Assembly: GCA_028753945.1 (NCBI GenBank)
Contig: JAPNXP010000001.1
Location: 3,028,501 to 3,092,500 of the forward strand
Direction of reading: 5' to 3'
From: Hexactinellida sp. DTS-2022
Taxonomy: Eukaryota; Porifera; Hexactinellida
Length of the DNA: 64,000 bases
The notes under the pieces are model-generated. The model saw only the letters and a list, made by a program, of their open reading frames with translations. It was not told the DNA's origin and did no database searches. Positions 1 through 11,399 of this stretch are shown here, piece by piece. Position numbers and translations under genes: made by a program. Within the stretch, counting starts at the first letter, position 1; each line of letters opens with the position of its first letter.

Positions 1-2741
1 ACAGAAATTTAGCAGTTGACGTTACCAATAACTATTCTATCAAGATTAAGCATTCTAGTTTAATGTCCTGCAAAGTATAAAATGTTTTTGTTATTGTAAT
101 TCGTTTCAATATAAGTGTAGATTTACATTTTAGACTAACGAGCGAAGCGAGCGAGAAAATTTTTTGAGGTGTCTAAGGATCTTGACCGATGTACAGGGGA
201 AAATTGGAGCCACGTACAGGTATATGACTCAAATGGATTGGAAAATGTGACTCATTAAATTGAATTCAATAGCATCAATGAATCAGAGAATTAAATAGTT
301 CAATATATTTTACCAGGGAGTCATTGCCGCGAGGTGAGGATTTCTACCAGGGGGGGGGGCATTGCCCCCCTATGCCCCCCCGTGGCGACGTCCCTGTCCC
401 GAGGTGACTCTATTAAGAGGATTCGACTACTAGCATCACGATTTTCAACTGATATTTTTCTAGAGGTCCATTTACATGCTCCACCTACATATCTTTGTTG
501 TTTTCGATTACAAAAGATATCTAACATAAACCAATTGTAGAATTCAAAACGGGCTTAGATGGATATTTAAGCCCGCCACTTTCTGTTAGCTGCATAAGTT
601 TCAGCACAGAATCTGACACTAAATATAGAACAATTATTCTCGTTCAACCCTCAAGATTGCAATCAGATTCGATTGTTTCAGGTACTGATGGACAGAACAG
701 CATGAAATAAATGAAATTAAAGCAACTGTTAACTACATTCAATTATTGATAGATCAATAGTTTCATCAAGAAATGGCTATAAATTGAATTCTACATCACC
801 AGTGGAATATGGAGAAATTGACTTGATAAATAGGTAAAAGAATTTAATTCAGATTTTTATTATTTAAAACATAATCTTGATTTTGATCTATTTTGTTGAA
901 GTAAATCACAGTTATATTTAATTATTAGTACATATCTTGTTTCCTATCCGCCCTAGCAAGTTATTGACGCTATGAAGTAATAATGCCAGTTTCTTGTAGA
1001 TAGAATGGATAAAATTCATTATTTATTTAAATTTAAATAATCATTTATATCAAACAGCCCTGTCCACTTTATATTAATGATCAGATCTAAAATGGATTTC
1101 ATACATTTAAATTATGACATTCCTTTCCTTTGAACAATTCAATTAGTCGACTCGCGAAGATATGCCAAGAAATCGTTTTTATGATCAAATGCTGCAAACT
1201 TTCTAATGTATGAGCATTAGGAGATATATGCACATCCAACTCTGTTCATATTATTATTGCCAACATTTGACATTGCACCTTTGTTCTTTGGGTTAAATGT
1301 TTTTTCGAATTAAACGAGAGTAAATTACAAACCCGGTAATTCTGAGCTATCACTATTATGTTCATTATTATTTTGCAAATCATCGATGACCTTCTTAATG
1401 TGCTCTTATGCTCGAGGTATGTAAAATGCATGTTTTTTTATTATTACCAGCATTGGAAACAGTAATACAGTAGGCAGATAAATAGGTATTCACTCCCAGT
1501 TGTTAATTACTGATAAAATAATATGAGAGTCATGAGACGTGTACTATATGATATTTATATTTCATGAATCACAAGGTGCTATTTCTTTGTCGTGATAGTT
1601 ATTCCCAAAGAAAGTACAATCACTGAGGAATTTACTTCAATCGTAATTGCTTTTCGGAAGTTATTAAACACAATTAAATGTGGAGACCATTGTAATGTAC
1701 TCGGACCCTGATATCATTACACGAAATGTACGCCCACACAAAACTTAGCTGGTAAAGTCTGAATTTGGAAAAATGAAACTCACTGAGCTGGAAAATTCTC
1801 TACTGATCTAATCTAGCTCCTTATATCCCCGCAAGGTTAAAGAAAAACCTTACGAGTACGTATTTCAGAACAGAATCGACCTAGGAAATGTAGTTTGTAG
1901 AACCTTTAATGACAATAAAGTGTCTTTTTCTACAGGTTGATTATTTCGAGGAAATCCTAAACTATTGCTTGATATTCTGTATAGTTGCAAAGTTATAGCA
2001 TTGGTTTGGTAACTTTTGAACTCCCGTAGTAAGACTTCTGGGCATGAATGAATTGAGTCTTCAGGAAACCGTTTATTTATTCAAAAATAACATTAGTAAA
2101 ACTCCATGTAATTAAATTACAACAATTGGTATACAGTCCTTATTATCTTTGTCAACAAACTACTCAATATAGAAAAGGCCTGATTTCCACATTATTTTAT
2201 ACCTTTGTGTGCATCCGTCAAAGGCCAAAGTATTGGTAAATTCAACACCATATTATGTGTTCCTGTTGTCATTTGTTAGAATTGGTCATGTTGTTATTTG
2301 TTAGAATCTGTCAAGTTGTCATTTATTAGATTTTGTCATGTCATTTGTCAGAATTTGTGATGTTGTCAATTCTCAGAATTTGTGATATTGCTATAGTACC
2401 AGCTTCTAAGTTTTATTTTGCTGGTTAAATGAAATCACTAAATGTGGAATTAGTAAACAAATCAAATGGTTTCTTATGACCAATCGAGTGCATTATGTAC
2501 ATCCATATTAATAAATACGCATAAGTACATTATATCCCGAGTCCCGACAATAATTCAGAATTTACTTATCTAATATGGAGTACACGCTTACAATTTATAA
2601 ACATAATCGCGGGACAATTTATGAGGTTGCTGATGGACATAAGTGTATTTCGTCCAAAAGAATGGTCACTTATATTTATTTGAGATGTGTTTTGATCCGT
2701 AACGGTTGTAAATCTTATGATAAAAGAACCATGATTCGAAT
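1..2741. other. Non-coding left edge with transposon debris
   Basis: No gene is recognisable here. Bases about 304-400 carry a G-run/C-run segment ending in a CAGGGACG-like terminus read on the - strand, which resembles a hAT end. Bases about 121-160 hold a short GAGCGAAGCGAGCGAG motif like the tails of the Helitron-like copies elsewhere in the window. Bases 2250-2400 are an imperfect tandem repeat, listed separately. From about 560 to 2240 I see only A+T-rich sequence without a coherent frame. If the ESRP gene extends left, this stretch lies in its upstream intron. Confidence 0.5.
2250..2400. repeat. Imperfect tandem repeat, unit about 28 bp
   Basis: Around five degenerate copies of a unit built on TTGTCATTTGTTAGAATT follow one another. 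They are separated by small changes such as TGTTATTTG and TGTCAATTC. No coding frame or terminal inverted repeat accompanies them. It is probably a decayed minisatellite. Confidence 0.6.
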
Positions 2742-3560
2742 TTGATAAGTATCATTTCCTGGCATAATCATGGACACAGTGAATATAATAATGATATATA
2801 CTTGGTAAAAGCGAAATGTAAGGAATCTGCGAAAACATCGCGTTGTAATTTACGGAAGGTTTTCAATTATGTAACGAGAAGCGATCCAACAGGCAGAAAA
2901 ATTTCTATTCAGTGTTGCGAGTCTACAATGTATCGCTGTAGAAGGAAACTTCAACCCAAAATTCCCCAAACGCTTTCCGAATTTGAGATGCAATTGCCAG
3001 GAACAATATTCGGAATGCATTTCAAAGCTTCTGTTTTTTAGAGGCGATGACAGTGGATTCATCTTTTTCTGATGAAATTACCTCCATAATGCTACAAATA
3101 TCAGAAATTTGTTTTGACGGTACCTTTTACTGTACCACTGCAGTTTACCAGCTTTGGACGATCTTTATCGTCATTGATCAACATGTACTCCCTGCTATAC
3201 ATTGTCTTCTGACTGGAAAATCTGAATAATTATATCATGGAGTTCTGTCAAAAATTCAGCAAATTCTTCCAAAATTTGAACCTCAAATAGCAATGTAGGA
3301 CTGGGAACAGGCAGCACTAATTTTATAGAACGATGTTCAATGGGATCAAGTTACAAGGCTGTTGGTTCCATTATACCCAGCGAATTTGAAAGAAGGTTCA
3401 GAAAGTAAATCTTGCAAAGACATACACCAATAATGATGAATTTTAAAATTACTTACTCTGTATTATGGCTCTACCGTTCTTACCTCCAGATGAAATACAG
3501 CCTACATGCGATCAATTTAATGGACAAAATCTTGCTCTCAAAGAGCATCAAATGGATAGA
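2742..3560 (+). pseudogene. FLYWCH/MULE-type transposase relic
   Basis: This is a broken Mutator-like (MULE) DDE transposase. The first open segment (2742-3041) matches the linker that precedes the catalytic domain in animal FLYWCH-MULE proteins. The second (3047-3229) contains CFDGTFYCTTAVYQLWTIF, in which the Asp of DGTF is the expected first catalytic acid, followed by LPAIHCLLTGK. Downstream, after an in-frame TAG, comes DWEQAA, the expected second Asp motif. Further fragments resembling the CHxH-like region follow (CWFHYTQRIWKKVQ) after another frameshift. At least two frameshifts and one nonsense codon make it non-functional. No terminal inverted repeats were found around it. Family assignment rests on motif recognition, not a search. 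Confidence 0.7.
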
Positions 3561-4238
3561 GTGGAGAAACTCAAACATTATTTAATGATTACGTTAGCAT
3601 TTACTCTAATATTTTATTTAATAATTGCTATTGTATCAATATGATATCTCTTTGGATGATTAATAGAAATTGTTGAATAGTTGCATACACTCTCCTTTTG
3701 TTATATATGATAATTACATACCAGTAAGCATTTATACATATTGAAAATCTCGGTTAGTTTGTATCCTCTCGGGAGAGAAAAAATACTACGTTTATTAAAG
3801 TACGTAACACTATATAGAGATACTTATAAATTGACAAACTTTGTTTATACATATTAGTACGTACTAAGCCGATGTAGATACTAAACGAGGTACGTACTGT
3901 TTTCATCGTAACTTGATACCTACCATGGACGTACAACATCTATCGTAACTTGATACCCTCTAGTAAAGATTAATGTTACGTGTTTGTGTATAGCGTCGTA
4001 GGGACCTGATTTTGTTCGTCTTATCAGGAAATTCGTAAAACCTCTTATACAAATTCGTATAAACCTTAACCATTCAAATAAAACATCCACTATTCCACGT
4101 TTATTACAATGATATGTATTAAATACATCTGTAAAGAAAAATAGGTTGGGTTTTGATTAGAGTTCTTTATTGCTTGAGTTCTAGTTTTCTACCTCACATA
4201 CGTTATCAGTTATCACCAGTTACTCCCGTGACTTTCTG
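3561..4238. other. No recognisable feature
   Basis: The stretch is A+T-rich with several short direct and inverted echoes of TACGTAC and CGTAACTTGATACC (near 3907 and 3950). There is no frame, RNA gene or transposon end I can support. Confidence 0.4.
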
Positions 4239-4945
4239 TTAAATATCCGCAGTTGAGCTGTTGGCGTGATTTTTATTCATAAATGAATCGTATTCCGAAT
4301 TTGTTAAACCAATGACAGGCTCATAATGTATGTTGTGTAAGTTGGAAATGTAGAGAGAGAGTGCACGCGGATATCTTGAACAATCAATACAACAAGAATA
4401 TCGGTTCCAAATGGTTCTTCTATGATTGTTGTGTTTTTCAAATTGTTCTGTTGCGATATAGACATCAGAATTGAGCATGCCAGAAACAGCCATCACTTCT
4501 ACCTCACTAGCCCAAATGCCTCCACCAGTCATTCCCGGCTGTTTTAGATAATTGATAGGTGAAGAGTCTTTACTGAAAGTCTTCAGATATCTTTTAATCA
4601 ATGCTATCCCTGTTGTTACCATGTATCGGCACACCTCTGCTCTAAGTCTGACGTGGTGGATTTCTGTCCTTGTTAACATCTTGGAAATGCATCGGAAACA
4701 GCAGTTTCATCCATTTCTATCTTTTCCGTTTGACAAGGATTTAACTTCGAGAGAAGAGAACCTGTTGATGTCGATTGCTGTATGAAGTTCTCAAATAATC
4801 TTATTCCCAGTTCTTGTGACTTTCCATCTGCCATTTTTTGGGATAGAAATATAGTAAGGACCTTTTGCAAGAAGACTTGAAAACTTGGATGGCATGTTTT
4901 CACTCTCGGAGGCAAACAATCGGTCGATCATTTCTGTTTCCAGGT
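4239..4945 (-). pseudogene. OTU-type cysteine protease relic with two in-frame TGA codons
   Basis: Read on the - strand this is one continuous frame interrupted only by two TGA stops. Near its middle is the OTU catalytic segment G-(stop)-N-C-C-F-R-C-I-S, matching the D-G-N-C-x-F-R-A motif of OTU deubiquitinases. The nucleophile Cys is present, but a TGA sits between Gly and Asn. About 90 residues later GGGIWASEVEVMAVSGML matches the W-G-x-x-x-E-L region. LHNIHYEPV supplies the C-terminal His of the catalytic dyad. The upstream part contains SKFSSLLAKGPYYISIPKNG. OTU domains occur in host proteins and in several transposons, including Helentron-type elements and some retroelements. In this transposon-rich setting a mobile origin is likely. 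The protein would be inactive unless TGA is read through. Confidence 0.65.
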
Positions 4946-5196
4946 GGTCACAAATCTAGTTAGTTAACCAGTTAAAGCCATATAAGATTATAGTGTCCAA
5001 CTCACAATTGGGTACATAGCTTTGTATGCGTATTCAATGCAATATCGTTTCTGTGAAGTGGGGTTTTAGTTTTTTTTTTTAATCGAAAGCCTGTTCTGCA
5101 CACTGGAGAAGAATATTCATTATCTCTTCTCTCTACAAACCATTTGAATAGATTAAATTATATTAACATAATTATTCATATCCACAGTAGAACTCA

Positions 5197-5332
5197 AGGG
5201 CGCCGGCGGCACGGGTGCACCCGTTGCTCCGGTCAATTTTGAAGGGGGTACAGTGGCTCCCCCCCCCCCCAATTTTGGTTTATCATTTCTATTTGTGCAT
5301 CTCGTTGTTCCGGCGGGTCGCCGGCGCCCCAG
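5197..5332. mobile_element. Short GC-rich hAT-like MITE
   Basis: The ends CAAGGGCGCCGGCGGC and GGGTCGCCGGCGCCCCAG form an imperfect inverted repeat around a C-run. The terminal motif resembles the CAGGGGCGCCGG ends of the hAT element at 58246. A GAACT lies on both sides, but not at an offset that gives a clean 8-bp duplication. Confidence 0.45.
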
Positions 5333-5711
5333 GAACTGTAATAAGGATGTTCTAATTTTCTCTTAAGAGGAGTACGTCTTAATCGAGTTCAACTGTACAT
5401 AATTTGATTAAACTAACCATTTTCGAAAGGCGTGACTTTAGTAAGAACGGAGCATATGATGGTAATAGTTGGACACATTTGTCTGGTCGAAGTATTATGG
5501 AGTAATTCTTGTAAATTAGAAATGTAAAGCTGCTGTTTTAACTTCGTAATTACATCCTCCTTTAAAATAGAACGTATTTAGATACGGAAATTTATTGTGC
5601 ATTCAGATTCAATTAATTAAATTTTTTATATAGTATAAACTCATTTTCAAAGAATTTAATTCATTCAAGCTTGTTTCTCGCGAAATACCGTAATATACTG
5701 TTCTGATAGAT

Positions 5712-5957
5712 CAGTAGTTCTTAACCTGGGGGAAATTTCCCCCTGGGGGTAAATTTCGGGAATATAAGGGGGAAATCAATTTAGACAAAATTAATAATAA
5801 TAATAAAACAAAATAAAATAATACCTCCTAACATTGATCCACTTGTGGCCAAGAAGCAGTTATCCCCGGACAGCTAATAATTTGTAATTTCAAGGATATT
5901 TTATTCCTTATTCTACAAATGAAGGGGGGTTTTCATAAATAAGGTTAAGAACGACTG
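5712..5957. mobile_element. hAT MITE with 8-bp target duplication TGATAGAT
   Basis: The left end is CAGTAGTTCTTAACCTGGGG. The right end, read inward, is CAGTCGTTCTTAACCT. TGATAGAT flanks it perfectly on both sides (5704-5711 and 5958-5965), as expected for hAT insertion. The interior is 246 bp and non-coding. The terminus is of the CAGTGGTTCTTAACC class shared by many animal hAT families, including SPIN-like elements. Confidence 0.9.
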
Positions 5958-6375
5958 TGATAGATGCATAATCTAAGTGGAAAATAATAGTATTAACTTT
6001 TGTATTAACTTTTTAGTAGTAATTGCTGTATAACGAATCTCTATTTTCCTACCTTTGGTTTCTTACAATTATTGTTTAATTTCATGTCTCTGTTCCTTTT
6101 ACAAAGTTTAATCATCTGGGATGGATTTATCGAGATATCGTCATCTGGTTCGCTTTCAAGGTTGTCATGTTCTTCTGTAAGTGGCTACAATATAGAACAC
6201 ACCCTACATTACACTCTACACTAGAAGGCAAATATTCTTGCATGCAACAATGTTTCATTGTGTATGTTAATTTTTTTTCAACATAATTTGAATGCAACTT
6301 TGTTGCTTCATGCTTTTCAGATAATAATAATCTATGCTATTAAACCACATTCCTGGGTGGGTGTGTGTATATGTA

Positions 6376-6560
6376 CAGTCGACTCCGCTTAATTGGGTCA
6401 CATCGGGACCAGGTCATTTTGACCCGATTAAGCGGAGAAACCGATTAACCAAAAATATTTTAAGCAGAACTGTAATTCCGTCCCATAAATCCGGTGAAAT
6501 TTTGACCCTATTAAGCGGAGAAACCGATTAACCGGTGTCCCGATTAAGCGGAGTCTACTG
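6376..6560. mobile_element. Tigger/pogo-type MITE inserted in the Helitron-like element
   Basis: The termini are CAGTCGACTCCGCTTAAT and, inward from the right, CAGTAGACTCCGCTTAATCG. They are flanked by TA on both sides, the target choice of the Tc1/mariner-pogo superfamily. The interior is short copies of the motif CGATTAAGCGGAGAAACC. Related elements occur at 34675, 51674 and 58482. Confidence 0.85.
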
Positions 6561-6564
6561 TATA

Positions 6565-6590
6565 TATATATATATATATACGTACATTTG
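6565..6590. repeat. (TA)n microsatellite
   Basis: A run of TA dinucleotides directly follows the Tigger-type MITE and may have grown from its TA target duplication. Confidence 0.7.
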
Positions 6591-7043
6591 TTTGTATGTT
6601 ACTAGTTGTTTGAAGAAGGTGGACGGTTTCCAATTGAGATTTTTGGCATATAGGGGTAACTTTTGGCCCCCGTCAACAAGTTGAGGTTTCCACTCAAAAT
6701 TTCTCACACATCTACAAGTTATGACGTCATTGTCACATTTCGAGAACCCTAAAAATTCACTTAATCGCACATAATTCGCGCTCTCTAAGAGATAAAAATC
6801 TGAAAATTTATAGAACATGTTTATTAATGATGCGGACACGTTGGTCACACCAGATTACGAATGCTAACTCATTATCGCATGATGACGTAATCACTAAAAT
6901 TTCATATTATATAATTTCACTATTTAGGCCTATTGCCGCTTTATAATCAATGTTAGAAGTATGTAAACCACACATCAACCGCGAAGCGTTTAATGTGTGG
7001 TTGTGTTCTGCCGCGAAGCGACTTAACAAGCGAAGCGCGCTAG

Positions 7044-7714
7044 TAATAATAATATACCAAGGTAAAGAGATTATTACTGTGCCACTATAGTGGCCCTGCG
7101 CCCATTATTGAAATGAATGCCTTGGTTAGTTATAATAAATTATTATTGTACCGACTATACAATAGTATACTAAAATGTAAGATAATAACTGCAAAATTAT
7201 ATTTTTATGAACTTAAGAATTTTTAGTGAAAACGCAATTCTATTCACTTGTGTTTTATAGATAAACAGGAAATTGAAAAGAGTAAGATCCTCAATCATAT
7301 AATATTACATGCGTATATTCGTTATATTATATGGTGTCATCATTAGTAATATATAACAATTAGTGGAATTACATATTAAAATGTGCACTGTAATAAACTA
7401 ATAATATTTTCATGAGACTAGTAATCAACACGAAGTTACTACCTAAAATTTGATATGTTATCAATAATCAATACTTGAATATCTCACTTTATACTTATCA
7501 TCAAACCTCAATGCCGTAGCAATATGAGGTTACATTTTGGTTATTACCTGGAGCAGATTAATTGTGAAAATTATAAAAATTAATTGAGACATGCGAAACA
7601 ATTAATTTTATACATGTATAGTGTATCGACTGAATCAAAATTGTAAGAGGTGAATTCAAATTAGATCCCACGTGACTTCATATTTCCATAAAACGGCAGA
7701 CATGTCTCTCATTT
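7044..7714. other. No recognisable feature
   Basis: The sequence is A+T-rich and non-coding in all frames. No terminal repeats, hairpins of note or RNA genes were seen. Confidence 0.4.
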
Positions 7715-7769
7715 CATGTTGTCTTGCTATCTAAAATTGAGGGGGAATCGGATAAACACACACTCAGGT

Positions 7770-7914
7770 GAATGTCCTTATATCAGGGTATCCAGGGACG
7801 TTTTGTCTTTATATCTCAAAAAGTGTCCCTATATCCTAAAAGTGTCCTTATATCCTAGCGTTTTTGTCCCTATATGGGGGGATATAGGGACAGTTTTGTC
7901 TTTATATAGACATG

Positions 7915-7945
<31 letters not shown>
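7770..7945. repeat. Degenerate GTCCCTATATC repeat followed by (AC)n
   Basis: About six variants of GTCC(C/T)TATATC are spaced 20-35 bp apart between 7770 and 7910, including an inverted copy (GATATAGGGAC). They are followed at 7915-7943 by an uninterrupted (AC)n tract. Open reading through this region is a by-product of the repeat, not a gene. Confidence 0.7.
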
Positions 7946-8611
7946 CAATGTTCTTTTAATATATAGATAGATGGATATATCTCACCTTGCTAGTAAACTC
8001 TTTACCTTGATCATGCTAGCATATTTTCGGGACTCCAAATGTGAGATAGATACCTAGTAGCTCAGCAATAATTTGTTCTCAAGTTATGATTATTTAGCCT
8101 AAAATTTTCTACACACTACAATTTTTTCAGAATGTATTTTTTTCGAAAGACAGTTTTATGATGAAATTTATACCCACAAAGGCTAAAGACGATAATGTTG
8201 TTCCATTGAAAGTCGAGATTTTTACGAGATAATCTTTTATAGAATTTAGTACCAAACCCATTTGACATATTTTGTTTAGTATGCCCAAATTCTCCACATT
8301 TCGGAGACTTTAAATAAATGGACCACTCTTTTTTGGTGATCAAACGAATACACCCTTTGAATTATTAACAAGTAAGTCTATATCGCGAGGATTTCTCTAT
8401 ACCCTATAATCAGCTTGTTACAAGTTCAACTCTTTCTTCTGAAAACTCTATACGCATGTCCATCAACACAATCCCTGATGAGTTCTGCGCAATGAGTTAA
8501 GAGTTTGTGAAATATTGGGAGTTATGCTTGCCCTTGGAGGTCATATAGTATTGTTTAATGTGTTGATTTGCATAAGTTCTCTAAACATCTATGTTATTAA
8601 CCTGCCTGCCT

Positions 8612-8655
8612 GCAATTTTACAAGTTGCAACTGGAATTGCAACTTGTAAAATTGC
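8612..8655. repeat. Perfect 19-bp hairpin
   Basis: GCAATTTTACAAGTTGCAA at 8612-8630 is exactly reverse-complementary to TTGCAACTTGTAAAATTGC at 8637-8655, with a 6-base loop. It may be a folded transposon remnant. No terminator or RNA gene context supports another role. Confidence 0.8.
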
Positions 8656-8750
8656 GAAAAGGTTTTTATTAATTATTAATAGACTTTATCCCTAATTTCT
8701 AGGGTGATTAATTGGTTTACCCAAATTATGAATTTTTGATAATTGACAAT

Positions 8751-9129
8751 GCACTGTTGCGTCTGATTTTAACTCGCGTCTGATCTTAACTCGTTACTAA
8801 AGCAGTACCATGGATACTGTTATACCGTCTCATTTTCGTTCTTGATAACTTAAAGTACTTTAACTTTCATTAATATATTCTGACCAACAAATCCTTCGCT
8901 TTTTGGGTAATGAGTATTTTGCAAACAATGATTTCAAGCAAATTATGAAATCATAGTTCATTATTTGCCATTTGTGCATACATTATAATTCAATGAGTAC
9001 CACTATTCACCTTGGGACAGTTAATGTTATCAATAACTAGTTAAAATCAGTTGGTATAACAGTATCCATGGTATAGCTATAGCAACGAGTAAATATCAGA
9101 CGCGAGTTAAATCAGACGCAACAGCACTG
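8751..9129. mobile_element. Inverted-repeat element of unresolved family
   Basis: The left end GCACTGTTGCGTCTGATTTT plus a following ACTCGCGTCTGAT is mirrored on the right by TCAGACGCGAGTTAAAT and CAGACGCAACAGCACTGC. A second mirrored block carries TACCATGGATACTGTTATACC. The element is about 380 bp and ends roughly 275 bp upstream of the first ESRP exon. No clean target duplication was found. Confidence 0.65.
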
Positions 9130-9403
9130 CCTTGCAACATTTCCTTTTGACGTTGTGCCTCCATCTTTACTCGGTAAAGATGGGTCTGACGCCAGTTTTT
9201 GCTTCTAAAACTGTGCGGGTTAATTGACTCCTCTGAAAGGGAAAATATGGTTACTCTGCATATATAATCCCTTCTCTTTAATACTAAAAATTTATAACCG
9301 CTTATAAGCCTTGGATAGCCACATTGGTTACAATTATATACAATTTGTTGATAATATTTAATGTTAAATAATATTTTACATTTATCATATTTATATTTTT
9401 TAG

Positions 9404-9706
9404 CTATATTGAAATTCTGCACTCTAATGTTGGGATCTTTAAAATTATCGCGGAAAGATTTTCTTCTGATAAACCAAAATATACATTTGAATCTGTTGCT
9501 AGATTGAGAGGATTGCCCTTTAGATGTACGGAGGAGTCGATTTCAGAATTTATTCGTCAAAAATCTCAAGTTTTTGGAGAATCTAAAGGAATTCTTATTA
9601 TTGAAAATGAAAAATCCCTCCCATCTGGTGACGCCTTTGTTCTATTTCAATTCGAAAATGACATTGAAAAAGCGTTACAACTGGATCGAACTTATCTTGA
9701 TGAAAG
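9404..9706 (+). CDS. ESRP: ESRP-family splicing regulator, internal exon A (second qRRM)
   Basis: ESRP proteins are nuclear RNA-binding regulators of epithelial alternative splicing that bind G/U-rich motifs through quasi-RRMs. The exon follows a T-rich tract ending in TAG (9401-9403) and ends AAAG|GTAT. It begins with the last base of a split codon, then YIEILHSN, the tail of the preceding qRRM. The linker GIFKIIAERFSS corresponds to the human DFLKIAGG linker. It then encodes a complete qRRM body: LRGLPF (RNP2-like), KGILII, and SGDAFVLFQFE (RNP1-like), ending LDE plus two bases of the next codon. The exon is 303 nt, phase 2 in and phase 2 out. KGIL...GDAFVLF is closest to ESRP qRRM2, not hnRNP H/F. 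The first qRRM and N-terminal domain are not visible, so the gene is 5'-incomplete here. Confidence 0.85.
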
Positions 9707-9906
9707 GTATTTTTAGTCTATTTATATTCCTTAAGTAATATCTTATATAGACCATAGTTTTTTGTAGACTAAATTCGGCAATAATAAATTTCAGTTTTCT
9801 TTATTAAAATTACCTTTATAATTAAATCCTTCCTCTTTACTTAAACTGAATTCTGTGCTCTGGAAATTTATTATTTTTATTAATATATTGTTTGCTTTTA
9901 TTCTAG

Positions 9907-10039
9907 CGTCAGTTGTGTACTTCATAGCCCACATGAACGGCACGTCCATTTGAAAACTGATATTTCAGAAGATCATATCGTCTACACCCCCGTTCGAAAA
10001 TTTATCAATAAAGGATTTCATATCTTAAATATTCACTGG
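9907..10039 (+). other. Possible cryptic or alternative exon
   Basis: A strong acceptor-like tract (TTTGCTTTTATTCTAG) precedes an open segment starting at 9907 that would continue in frame from exon A as V-S-C-V-L-H-S-P-H-E-R-H-V-H-L-K-T-D. It stays open through IVYTPVRKFINKGF. A weak donor CTGG|GTATAT lies at 10039/10040. Use of that donor gives 133 nt, which would shift the frame into exon B. Beyond it the sequence runs into a G-run/C-run hAT-like fragment (about 10055-10180). The protein segment is not one I recognise. Confidence 0.25.
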
Positions 10040-10049
10040 GTATATCACC

Positions 10050-10185
10050 ATATAGGGGGGGATCCAGGACTTATTCTAAGGGGGTGTTGTCATTTACAAA
10101 AAAATAACTCATTCCAACAGGGCGTCTGGTGGTGCTGTAAGCCCCCCTGTTATGTTCAGGGGCAACTCCCCTGTAAACAAGATAC
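10050..10185. mobile_element. hAT-like terminal fragment
   Basis: GGGGGGGATCCAGGACTTATTC and the mirrored GCCCCCCTGTTATGTTCAGGGGC are typical of ends of the GGATCCAGGGGGG class of hAT elements. No intact pair of termini or target duplication is visible. Confidence 0.35.
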
Positions 10186-11117
10186 GATATAGTGCTATTT
10201 ACCCAAACTTTCAATACCTAACAAATGCTCTACTTAGTGGATTATTCTTGACATTTCGAAAATTTTCGATACCGTGTGCCACACTGTGCCCATTGTTTCT
10301 CAGAATGGCCCAATTTCCAGCAAGGGTTCAGATTTCGATTTAAGATCGCCCACATCTGTTTCGAGGAGGGATTTTTTTATTATGGCCAATAGGTTAGCCC
10401 AGAGATCAAATAACTATAAAGGTCCATACTATAGTGTTAGAAAATATAAATATTAATTTGATGGAATTATTAGTAATTTGGAAAATAATCCAATAGTATT
10501 AAAGGTTAGGTTCGCTAATTGAGGTAATTATAGCAACTGACACAACTGCACACTTATTAATACAGAGTTAGTGAAAATCATAGGTGATTTATCAAATGTC
10601 ATTTAAATTCAAAGGGGGGGGGGGGGTTGTAAATCCCCAAATTTCCCCTGTTCCGCTACAGCCATATCTGTTGTCATTAACTTTTATTTACAGTTTTGGC
10701 CTGCTTATCCATTTTTATTTTAAAGTTTGCTATTCTAGCATAGTAAATCAAATGAGATCGGTTATAACTAGGAATTTAATACTCAATTTATTTGTATTTT
10801 ATAAACTAAGAAAACACTCCGCAAACACTATAGGTTATACAGTAAATTCCAATAATACCATTTTGGAAGTATCGACTATATTACCTTATACCTCTTACCA
10901 TAAAAGCAGTTAATTTTATTCCCTTACATCTAATTAAATAAGAACGTCCCTTGAACTTCAATAAAGTGGCGGCGCCAGGCATCAAAGTAACTGAGGACCA
11001 AGTTCATTTTATCGGGGCCCACTTTTTTACACCCTATACTTTTATTCCACCTAAGCTTTAATTGTGTTTGCATATTTAAACTGTTATAATTTACTAAACA
11101 AAATAATTGTCTGAGTA

Positions 11118-11399
11118 CACTCTAACCTCCCTTATCCGGGCATTGTGATCCGGATGGTGCCCATATTGGCATAACTTGGAATTTCCCGGACATGAATCCA
11201 TATTTTCTAAATTATTCAAAATTTAAAACTGATGTTTCCTGGTTGTTTGTAATTTAAGATATGTATCTGTTATATAATTTAGTTATTTAACTCCATGATT
11301 GATTAAATGAATACATATTAGTTTGTCTTTTCACCAAAAGGGTGCAAGGTTGTGGAAAGTTCCAGGATCTGTGAAGTTCGGATGACGGAGGTTTAAGTG
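11118..11399. mobile_element. TA-flanked MITE, Tigger-like
   Basis: The ends are CACTCTAACCTCCCTTATCC and, inward from the right, CACTTAAACCTCCGTCATCC, each bordered by TA. The terminal motif and TA target fit the pogo/Tigger group. The interior is non-coding. Confidence 0.65.

Larger units (their letters stand above)
6331..7043 (+). mobile_element. Helitron-like non-autonomous element, copy 1
   Basis: The element starts with TCTATGCTATTAA after an A and ends in GCGCGCTAG before a T, the 5'-TC and 3'-CTAG pattern of Helitrons inserted between A and T. Near the 3' end a CCACACAT...ATGTGTGG stem forms a hairpin. A homologous copy at 40568-41080 shares the same beginning, the interior GGCATATAGGGGTAAC and GTTATGACGTCATTGTCACA, and the same end. 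A 185-bp Tigger-type MITE (6376-6560) is inserted near the left end, which accounts for most of the length difference. There is no replication-initiator or helicase coding capacity. Confidence 0.7.

Noticed and set aside
121..165. Helitron tail at the left edge
   Set aside because: GAGCGAAGCGAGCGAG resembles the tails at 7031 and 41066, but there is no CTAG end, hairpin or body homology.
4239..4945. Selenoprotein or recoded TGA in the OTU frame
   Set aside because: Two TGAs in a transposon-rich, decayed setting are explained by mutation. The ESRP gene uses TGA as a normal stop and no recoding signal was recognised.
7915..7943. CRISPR-like or regulatory repeat
   Set aside because: It is a plain (AC)n microsatellite.
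1..9403. Search for the first ESRP qRRM exon upstream of exon A
   Set aside because: No + strand segment with an RGLPW/F core and a YIE-splitting donor was found, so it most likely lies left of the window.
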